Shown here: positions 39,601 to 50,500 of the stretch, one piece after another
Position numbering within the stretch: the stretch's first letter is position 1
Layout of the letters: every line of letters begins with the position of its first letter
Source of the DNA: Capitulum mitella
Taxonomy: Eukaryota > Arthropoda > Thecostraca > Pollicipedomorpha > Pollicipedidae
Reading direction: 5' to 3'
DNA: 64,000 nt
NCBI GenBank assembly: GCA_030062745.1
Contig: CP099840.1
Span: 36,521,101-36,585,100, forward strand
Made by a program: the position numbers and the translations under genes
The notes under the pieces: model-generated
The model's database searches: none
Seen by the model: only the letters and a program-made list of their open reading frames with translations
What the model was told of the DNA's origin: nothing

Positions 39601-42600
39601 GCATGCAAACAAACATCGGCAGATCTTGATGTATTTTTGTGCAAGCAGTGAAAATCTGACAGCAGATCAGTTGTTGATAGGAGACATCGGCAAAAAAGTC
39701 ACAAGTGAACAATGTTTTCACGAGGCAGATTTGACTTGAAATCGATGCGGAGGAGCCAGTTCGGCCCCTCTCCATTTTGGGATCCGCAAAACTTTTGGAC
39801 GAACTGCATGGACCAGGGATGAAACAAAAGCATGTAATCGGAACCGATGTTTCGTGCAATTAAACGTACAAAATATCAGAGGCGCCTTCCGGAGAGCAAA
39901 AAGGGAGCAGACTGTATCGGATTTCATATCCTCTTTTTTGGTCTTTTTAGTCTGATCTGGATGGTTTGATAAGGCGATATTTGACCCGTTCCCAGCTGAC
40001 CCGCGGGCCAAATATCGAGCGCCGTGGCGATTCGAACGTGTCTTTACAGGGCGGGGAGACCAACGCTAGAACCAGCTGAGTCGCCGATCACGGTGGCTGT
40101 GCTAGGCCACTTTAAGCACACTTGGAAACATTTCGTTTAGAGCCATTGCGGATTCGGGGTATGCAGTATGTTGCATCATATTGCTTGTACAATATTATAT
40201 CACAGTACTATATTGTTTCTCGTTAATTTTTGCCCTAATTTCCGTAGCCTGATGGCAACCTGAAGATTGTCTGATGAGCTCATTTGGAGCAGTCTTAAAA
40301 AAAGACCGCAGACTGGTCTGGCATGCCCCTGAGAAGTCGCTCATGATGCCCTTCTGGACCCTGTTGAACGTCCAAATTTTTGTGTAATATGTGGAAAGAA
40401 TACCAAGCAAAGTTCACAAAGTTTCAGCACAATAGTGTGAATGGTTCGGTTCCACATAAGAAAAACCGCCGGTGGGGCTAATCCGGCTCTCGCATAAAAA
40501 TAGGGTTAGTCGTGCTTATACGTTCCAACAAGGATCGGCAGTTCAAAAATATACTTGACCAATCGGTTATCCTTTTTGTGTAACAAAATGTGTTTATCGA
40601 AGACATAGATGACAAAAAGCAAATTATCTAGTTTTTTTTTAAATCTAACACACTACCTTCGGCCATTGCTTGTCACCAGTTCGTCGAGCCTCGCTAGACG
40701 ATGAAGTGACAATGCTGGATGTTCTTTATAACATTGCTGTATAGGGAAAACAATGATCTGGGGTTCCAAAATGGTTGCATTTAATTACTAGGGTATCTCA
40801 CCTACTAGCAGGCTGCTTTAAAAGAGCAGCCGATTGGCGATTATGCCATTTGCGGAGGTCTGTCCCGCGTTTACCCAGTCTGTCACCGCTTATCACCCAA
40901 GTTTGTCAGTACCCAAGTTTGTTGCCGCGTCACTCGAACAAATCGCACCAGGGCCCTTGCCGGTTGTTGGGTGGGACAAGACGCTCCGCCAAACAGAGCA
41001 TCGCTCCTGCTGCGGACGGCTACACACGCACCAGAGCAAAGTCCTGGCCGTGTCCACGGCAGACCACCGTCAGCGCCCAGACGGCGGCACACAAACAACG
41101 TCCGGGCGGCTGGCGACGGCGGTCGGCCCCGCCCGGCACGGCGGTCATTGCCCCTGACCTTACCCGGCTTGGGGTTCTGGATGTTGACGACCTTGACCTT
41201 GGGCAGGTCCAGGATCAGCTCGCCGGTGACGTTCTGCTCGCTCTCGCTCTCGTGAATCGTCACCTCCGGCCGGTTTCCTGCCCGAGGAGGAGCACACGCC
41301 GCCTGCCGTCAGTTACAGCGCAGACGCGCGTCATAAAGCATCCGTGTTTGGCTTAGCACATGTAATGGGCGCCTAAACGTCGCGTCATTTACTGCCGGTG
41401 GCGTATCCTGCGACTGAGGATGCGGTAAACTGTGATGCCGTCCGCCGACACTCACCAGACACGGAGACCGTGAACTCGTCCAAAGTCTTGTCCACATGAA
41501 AGTCGATCGCTGGAGGCTTGGCAACGTCACTGTTGTCATCAGCTGATGGTTTGGGTTCGTGGTCGACTGCCGCCAGGCTGACCTGAAGAAATAATCCGAC
41601 CGTCCTCAGCAACAAAGAGACAATCTGCAATCACTTGACGGCAACTGCATCTGCCCGTCACGAGGCTATAAAGACGGCGGCAAATCGCACGCCGTCGCGG
41701 CTCAAATGGAAAACGACCGTTGCTGCGATTGAAACGGATGGAAGTCGACGGGCAGTTCCTATCTGTGTCAACAGCGTAAACTGCCTCCTATGAGGCCCGA
41801 TGCGGTGGCACTTCTCCGTGCTGAAGACGACCCAGCGGGCGTGGCGCGCGCCGGAGGACGGCGGACGGCGGTCCCGATACAGATCTCGTTACCGTTCGTG
41901 TTTACATCGGCGGCGATTAGCAGCCGGGGCAAACACCGAGACGTCCTTCATCGAACTTTAGACAAACAAGCAGCGAGCGAGTGCGATTTCACCGAGAATT
42001 TAAACATCGCACGTCTGGACGTTCCAGCGGGCGGAGCTCGGGTCCCGTCCGCACCTTGCCTGGCCGCAGCGACTCGCGGACGAACTCCAGGACCTGCTGA
42101 ACGCTGTCCTTCTTCAGGTGGAACACGTGACCCGAGGTCACGGCCGCGATCCGTCGGAACACGGTCTGTCCCGGGCCGTCCGGATCCTCACAGTCTCCGG
42201 TCAGCACGAACACGATCTGGGGGGCAGACGGTGTCAGCGAGACACGATTTGGGACAGGGATCGGACGGTGTCAGTCGATCATGATTCGGCAGCAGGGGTC
42301 GGGCGGTACACGACTGGGGGATCGGACGGTGTCAGCAAAACACGATCTGGAGCAGGGATCGGACGTCGCCAGCGAGACACGATCTGGAGCAGGAATCGGA
42401 CGGTGTCAATGGACCGTAACGAAAGGCCTGGGTCGGACGGTGCCACGGGTCGAAGTCACGGTGTCAGTGCAGGCTGCAGGAGCGACAGTCATAAGAGAAC
42501 AGAGTCTAGTAACCTGTGGGAGAGGTTAGCTTCTACCGCTCAGCAGCATCCAGGGGTCGACATTAAACGCAGAGATAAGGACAAGAGCCACCGCCGGCTC

Positions 42601-44492
42601 GACTAAGCCCGAACATGCTTGGATGGATAATATTAAATGAGGCCCACAGCGAAGCACCTCGAGCTTAGCAACCACACAGAGACACCGTCAGGGCTAAACG
42701 AGTAACGCATCTGGCTTTTCCCGAAGACTCCGGCACTTTGTCAGCACCAGTCCTAACAAGCATCGAAGGGGCTGGGAACGATTCCTGCGCATGCCGAGCA
42801 GACCGCCGTTCAGGGATCACAACCGGCCAGGTAGACGGCTGATCCTCACGTGAGGCGACTTGTCGCTGATCAGCGACATGATCTCCTCCAGCAGGTGGTG
42901 GTCCTTGGCGCTGGCGTCGGTGAACACGTAGATGTGCGAGCCTGGCAGGGCTTCGTCCAAGGCCAGCTTCAGACCTGCGACGGCCAGGAGGCAGCGTATG
43001 ACGCATCACGTCACGAGCGCCGGTCCAGAAGCGAAAGGCGTGGAATGCGTTGGAGTCGTGGCGTAGAGGGAGGAACGAATGAGTATTCTAGACTTACCGG
43101 CGACATTTTTGGCAACTAAAGCACGTCTAGCAGTTTTTTTTATTTCGATACAGAAGGGTCCGCTGCTCAGCAGCAGTTTGCCGAGTCCGCCGGCAAAATG
43201 CTGTCCGAGTCCGTCCGTCGCAGCAAGACATGCGAGGTCACTCGAGAACGTCGCACGCCAAAACTTCCGCCGCGAGCTCCGGAGGTCCGGATGTTTCCAT
43301 CGCTGGCATCACGTCCCCGGCCCAGTGACATCATTGTGGCAGTCACGGACGGATTGTGTTTATCATTACCGACTCCGCCTCTGGTAGTGCCGGCGTAGCA
43401 CTCCCTTCTCCCAGGCCCATGGTGATGCACTGTTTACTCTCATTCGTCACTGGACTGAGGAATATGGCCGTCCTTAGAACAAAGGTCGCCAGCACCGCGA
43501 AAGAAAGGTTCGTTTTTAACCGCAGAGACCCCAATATCAGCGCACAAGAACTGGTAATCTGGCAGCTCCGGTGATGCCGGCGGACGGGTCCGCTCACCAG
43601 TGAGGGCCATCTCTGGGCAGTCGCCGCCACCCCGGACGTCCAGGGTCTTGAGGCTGTCGTAGAACTGGTGGTAGTCGTCGGTGATCACGGCCGGGCCGAT
43701 CACTGCGGGGCGGTCAGGACATCAGCACGCCGGAGGACGGCCAGGGCCTCAGTGAGAACGCCGCAGGGTTAAAACATCCGTCAGAGCATTTTAGAGAAGT
43801 TAGAAACTCAGTCAGAACACTGCAGAACATTTAGGAATTCAGAACAGTTTGGAGAGGAAAAAATCAGTCTGTGCTGCCGACTGCAGAATATTTACAGGCT
43901 GATCGATGATGGCTGGAAATTTGTGGAACCATCCACCAGAGCGCACAGTGCACAACTTGTCATCATTCCACGTGCGTAATCAACCTGTGCTTGGCCCACT
44001 TCAGGCACAGAGTTTGTACACTGGTGGTCAAAGTGCACACATCATGACCACAAAACTGATTATGAGCATTCACATAGTTCATGATCAAGGCACGTACGGC
44101 TGTGTCACTATCTCCTACAATTAGATAATTCACATTCAGATCATTAACAGTCAGCTCATTCACCGACAGATTAATCATCGTTGGTTCATTCACGGGCGGT
44201 TGCTCATAGCTGATCATTCAAAGTCGGTTCATTTCCCCCCAGAGTATTCGCAGTGGGTTCAGCCACTGCCATATGAATCAAAGTCAGATCTCTCACGGAC
44301 AGATTATTCACATTTGAATCATTCACAGTCGGATCATTGCCGGGCGGCCAGACATGGTCGGCTGTTTATATAAGGAACCTGTCGGCGGCCGGCGGCGGCG
44401 GCGGCCCCTCGCTCCCGATGACAGCGTTTGCACACAAGTCCCCACCGTGCAGACAGCCGACCGTCCATCAACGGCGTCCGACGCAGCAGCGG

Positions 44493-44536
<44 letters not shown>

Positions 44537-47500
44537 TGCTGCGCACACGGAGCAGCCATCTGGACGCTGCGGGGACCGCCTCCGCCCCTCCCGAACCAGG
44601 GATACCACACGGAGCTCTCCTGAGGCCCATTTCCAACACGAGGATGTCACACGGGATCGCCTACGGCCGGTTTTTGAGCCTAGAAACCCACGTTGGGCAT
44701 TTTAAGTCCTTTCCTGAAACAGCTCAAAACGCCATCGATCGGGGCGCCCGTATTCCATTTCCCCACAGCAGTTCGGCATCGTCGCGATTTTAAACGCCTG
44801 GCTAACGAGACTGCACTGAGGCCCGAAACTGAGCGACTGTCAACAAAGTGCACAGCGAGTGGAGGTACCAGAGGCAAGTACCAAGAAATAAGATAGAAAA
44901 ATCCCAAGCATGGGTAACATGAATGGAAATGAGACAGCGTAGAAACGAAATATGGAACAATAGCCATAAAAGACAAAGCTGTTTTAACCAACGACATTGT
45001 TGTACTATACATTAGCAAATATCAGCGCAGCCAAAGGGGGTCCGGCCCCCCCCCCTCCCCTTACGCCCGCATTTTCGCGAAAACCATTGCATATCGTCTT
45101 CCCAGGCGGTTTTCGTATGATTTCAGTGCCCACTGAGCTCCGAACTTCCCCCTTATGATTTCAGGTCACAGTGAGCTCCGGGTTCACCCCCTTAAAAAAT
45201 CCTGCTTGCGCTCCTGTGGGTAAATAGTCCAGACTTTCCAACAGATCTGCATCTGCTTATCTTGTCCAGATTAGTCTATGGAGACAAGGCATATCATAAG
45301 CATATCTAGTCATTACTGGCATGGTTACAGACCCAAACCAAATACAGGTCGTTACTGTCATCACGAAGTGATCCTCATAATCATCAATCAAAAGCGAGTT
45401 AAACCGAAGTGTTCCGCCGCAGCTCAATGCTGGGGGACTTCAATTTTGAAGGCACAATATATGCAGCGTCCATGAGGACACCGTGCTAAATATCTGGAAA
45501 ATGTGCCCGCACGCGAAATATATATGCGTCTCATGTCTCACCGTTGCAAGAGTTCATGACTGAGGAACCTGATTGCGCTATAAAACGAGATACCACCTGG
45601 TTTCAAAATAACCGCAATTCGTCACGTTGATGAGGATCTTATTTATACCGTGTCCAGTCAGAAACATGTGAGGCATGGTTTGGTCCCTCGCCCATCATGC
45701 GACAAAGCACAGAAAAACATTCGCATGATCACTAAGTTTGCGCCGAATAATATACAAACGTAAAACACTGCCAGAGTCTTGAAAGGTCTAGGGCGTCTAC
45801 GGAACAGCGCAAACAAATGAGATTTTAGGCGCATCGGAAATGCAAGGCTTGCTGTACTGCGTACCTTTATCACAAAACAGAAGCTCAGACTGATCATTCG
45901 AGCGAGAGGTCACGACAATGTTTTGTGCAGGTCTTTCCCGGGCGATGAGGCGCCGTACACAAAACAACGGTGTATTACTGAGCCCATTTGAACAAGCTAA
46001 CCAGAACTGCTTTTACACCAGGAAAGTGGGCTAATAGCAAGTTATTTGCGGAACGGAGATGATAAAGCCCATGATGTGCTACCTCCCCTGCCTGGCCATT
46101 CTGTGTACAGGTATCTGGAGGGGTCGGATGTCATCGGACCCTGCGGTGTGGACGGGCGGACTGGATTCCTCACTAGCTCAGTCTTTTCAGGTCGTACATG
46201 GCTACCGTCGTACTGCCGACCTTTCTCGTAAGGGTAAAACACGAAACCCTTGAGATGAAGGAGATCGAAACACCGAGTGTCAGAGAGGCTACTGCGCTCG
46301 TTTAAGATGACAGTTTCGTCAATAATGGTAACAATACGTCGTAACTTGCCCAGGTGTCTCTACCCAACATAGACGGTATCCTAAGAACAAGGGAAAAAGG
46401 ACTCGCAGCTGTTGAAGATGTTCCGATGCAGGGCATTCCAGGACACGTTCAGCACCATATTCGTTGCAAGGACGACCCGCCTCAGCAACAGCCAAGGACG
46501 AAAACGGACGTGGGGATATGGGTAGCTGAAGACAAACTAGTTCACAATGTGAAACTGTTCCAAACCAGATCAGAGGTGCGGAACAGCGCGAGAACAATAT
46601 GAAGAGATCCAAAGACACTGCTTTACCGATATAGCGTGTTTGAAGACATTTACGGACGAGGCGTACGCACTAATTAATAACTGGAATAGTTATGGTACGA
46701 CTACGAAAGATGATCGTTTGTTCAACCTTCCGTTCAAGGAACTGAAATCATCAATGGTTTTACGCCACCCGTACCATCAGCTACCTAATGAACGTCACTA
46801 GCGTTGTCCTTAGCTGGAGATCTGGTCGTCGGTGATGTACGAACAGCCATACATCAAATGTGTTATGGCACATCATTGGCCCTCGTGGCTTTCAGGTGCT
46901 CACACTTCAGAACGCTGACAGAAGTTTGTTGTGTCGTGTATAGTCAGCCCATCACATCTAACACCTGACATCCCATCCCTGCCAAAGTGAGTTACGAAGC
47001 CGTATGTTATTTCATCATTCATTGGCAAAACGCACCAACAATGCGTTGCAGGCATTGTGATCAAGGCCGCATAATACCATGAAAAGCGCCAGGATAGTGA
47101 GCCATCGTCCCAAACCATACCAAGTACGATAAAACCCATTAAGAGAGTCTCAACATTTATTTTTTACACTCATTGAGGTAATGTACGTGAGCATGCCATT
47201 CCGTGTGACACGGTTTACGTATGTAAAACTGTCTAGTCTTATCACATATGTAAATAAATATGCCATAAATTGCAGAAACTACGCTCCCTACCATCCCTGT
47301 GGTGTAACATTTTTTATATGGCATTTTACGACGAGACTACGGCAATTAAGCATCCCCTCACATAAAGGCCAATGACGATGTCAGTCATTATCATGCCTGT
47401 GAAACGCGATGATGAAATGTGATCATCATACCAGTGGACCGACTATTGGCTCTTGCTATGCATCCTAAATCCCCAAAACCAAATTCCTCGCACAAATATA

Positions 47501-50500
47501 ATTTTGCTTCTGGAGTACAACAGTCCATAGACAAAGACAGGCATTTTAATTTAGCATAGCAATTCTTGCTCTAGCATATCAAAATAATCTGAAGCAAAAT
47601 AGGATTTGCCTCCTCTCCTTTTCATTTTTGGTCCACTTATGTAAATGCCCATAAGTGTCATCGGCAACATGTGTCCTTATGACACAAACTTATGACAAAA
47701 ATATGAAAAAATGGATCACTTCGGCATTCTTCATTAGTCTGAAGACTACTGGCTTTTGAAGAATGCAAATTTTCCTAAACAAAGGACGGTTCTTCATTAT
47801 GATAATGTGAAAACTAAATAGTTATAACCATTTGTTACAGTAAAAGAATCACACAAATAGAAATCCAGAGAAAAGAAAAAAATAACACTTGTTCCACAAT
47901 TTCTTCCCGAGTCTAGGGCATAAGGAGGTCTCTCGTGTTTGCCCATTTAGCCACATAAATGACGTGCGGCACAGAGATTGTTTTCAGTGCTCATGATCCC
48001 GAAAACGAAATCGAAAACATTTCCGCTTCCTTCACCGAAAGTTTGGAGGAACCGTTCAATATTGTGATAGTGGCGCTTAGTTCAAGTTTCTGTCTGTAAC
48101 GTGGACCGTACAGTGCTCCAAAGAAGACAACGTCCGCTGGATGGTGAATATGCTGCATTTCGAGCATAACTGACTTTTGTTTTCCAATCTTCTGCCGCTT
48201 AATTATTCCTGATACAGACTTTTGGCGTTAAAATGCGCCAATATTGCGAGTGTCATTGCGCAAAAACATGACGCACCTTATTTTCCATTTGTCACAGTGA
48301 AACATTGGTTCTGACGACTTGGTACAACAGCGTTCCGTTCAGGGTTCTATCCGAATGTTTCGACAGAACAGACGTGGTCTTTAGAAAAATGTCTCCTCGT
48401 TGCAACGCCAAAAAATGGCATTGACTCAATGGAAGTAAAGCCAGATTCCCCTATAAGTTGGGAGAGGCAATATTCAGGAACATAAACAAACTCCCTGGAC
48501 TGATCTGTTATGGTTTCACGTGCATAAACAAACACTTCCAGGGAGACATCGAGCAAGCATTGTCAATGGACAGGAACAGCAATCCCGAAGCTCAAAAAAA
48601 GGTGGATGGATAAAACCATAACTAATTCAACGTTCCAGTGATGGCGCAACGTCTTTGAATTGCGAAGTGAACATCCATTTTTTACTCGTGCTTTCCATAC
48701 AAGACACCTCCCATGGAACCCCATATGGTCAATGTAAAATTTACCAGATTTGAGGAAGGGGGAGGGGCAGTCGTTCTTGCAGCCATCACTTTTGGTTCAG
48801 TACATCATGTTAAAACATGAGCTAACACCTCCTAACGTTACAGAGCGAAACCAAAAGCGTCCCTAGCACATAAATTCCATGAGTATGCTCTCTTCATCAA
48901 ACATTCTATAAACGATTCGTCTGCATCCGTACTCCACCTCAGAGACCTAACAATGGTGAAGGCAGGGAACAAAAGGCCCATATACTTTGGCTTTACATCC
49001 ATGGACACGTTCCGACTCTGACTCATCTGAAGAGAGCTCCCTGCGATCCAATCACGTTTCGCACGCTGGTTCTCCCACGACAGCGCGGGCAAATGGGAGC
49101 GCAATCAACGCCCTCGGCTTAAAGACCAGGCCCATTTACCATCGGCCGACAGTCCGCCACCAGCAACAGCTCCGTTCTGTTTGCAATGAAACCGTACACC
49201 GCCGGCGGCACCGGTGCCTGCAGTCAGCCCATGAGGTCGGCCGGGCTGGGATGGAGGCCGACACAGAGTGGACGGAATAGCCTCCTGACGTTGGCACTGG
49301 GTGGACATTGAGGCGCCCTGACGCCGACAATGATGAACAGAGTAACTTCCCGATTTTAATATAGATTGGACAAAGTAGCCTCCTGGTGCCGACCCAGGGT
49401 GGACAGAGTAACAACTTGACTTTGATACGGAGTGGACAGAGTAGCCTCCTGACGCTGACTCAGGCTGGGCAGAGGAAATTTCTGACTTTAATAAAGAGTA
49501 GACAAAGTAGCCTCCTAACACCGACAAAGGGTGGACACAGCAGCCTGCTGAAGATGTCGCAAGGTGGACAGAATAACATCCTGGTATTACCACAATGAAG
49601 ACAGAACAGCCTCCTGACATTAATACACAGCAGAAAGAGCATCCCTCTGAAATTAAATGAGAGTGGGCAGAGTAATCTCCTGCTATCGACACAAGGTGAG
49701 CAAGGTATCGTCCTGGCGTTTACACCAGGTAAATGCAAAAGCTATCGACATTAACGCAGGTTGGACAGAGTACGTGTCTGACGCCAAAATATGATGGACA
49801 GACTGAGTAACCTCCTGACGCTAAAACAGGGTGGGCAGAAGAACCTCCTGGTATAACCACTAAATGACAGAGGAACCTACGGTCGTTAACAAAGGGTAGA
49901 CAGAGATAGCCCCAAACACTGATACAAGATGGGCGTGGTATCCCCCGGGGACGGATCCAGGATTTCGCCGAGGAGGGACAAATGGTCAGCATGGGGCTGT
50001 CTCCCGGGCAGGACCCCCGCTTTTTTGCCCTTCGGGCATGAAAAAAAAACATTGATTTGCTCGTGTCCAGGCTGAAATATTTGATAAGATTTTGCATTTT
50101 TGCCATATAAAACAACCGATAAAATTCAAAGGCGTCACCTCAGTTGACAAAATTCCGCGTTTTGCTCCCCTACGAAGTGGCTAGAATATGATAACAACGG
50201 CTGGATTTTAGGCGGCTGCATCCCTCCCTCTAGTTCAAATGTTGTGTCTGTATCTGGTTCAGAAGCCCCTCCGTCTCTCCTAGTTTCAGGAAACTTTTTT
50301 GATATCTTTTTGGTGGTCTCGGGCCGTCTGCTGTGTCAGGGCCCTGTAGTGGTCTCAGGTGCCTTCTACAGTTTCAGGCGTCTCTCGAGACGTCTCAGGC
50401 GCTCCCTTGGCAATTTCAGGGACACCTCAGGCAGTGTCATTGGCCTATCTGGCAGCTTCAGGGACACTTAAGCCATCTCGGGTTCCCTCCTGTCGTCCCT

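Noticed and set aside
40005-40080. A functional tRNA gene on the minus strand
   Set aside because: A- and B-box-like words exist, but the T stem and acceptor stem do not pair; kept only as a possible SINE fragment.
44323-44793. Several frames with Pro, Arg or Gly runs
   Set aside because: All are created by the CCG repeat and appear in four or more frames at once.
48347-48556. Minus-strand frame (YARETITDQSREFVYVPEYC) as a gene fragment
   Set aside because: It looks somewhat coding but I cannot assign a family, and there are no adjoining exons.
49105-49692. Minus-strand frame with an 11-residue repeat (GGYSVHSVS type)
   Set aside because: It is a direct consequence of the 33-bp minisatellite. 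It has no flanking exons, signal peptide or supported start, and lies inside hemicentin intron 1.
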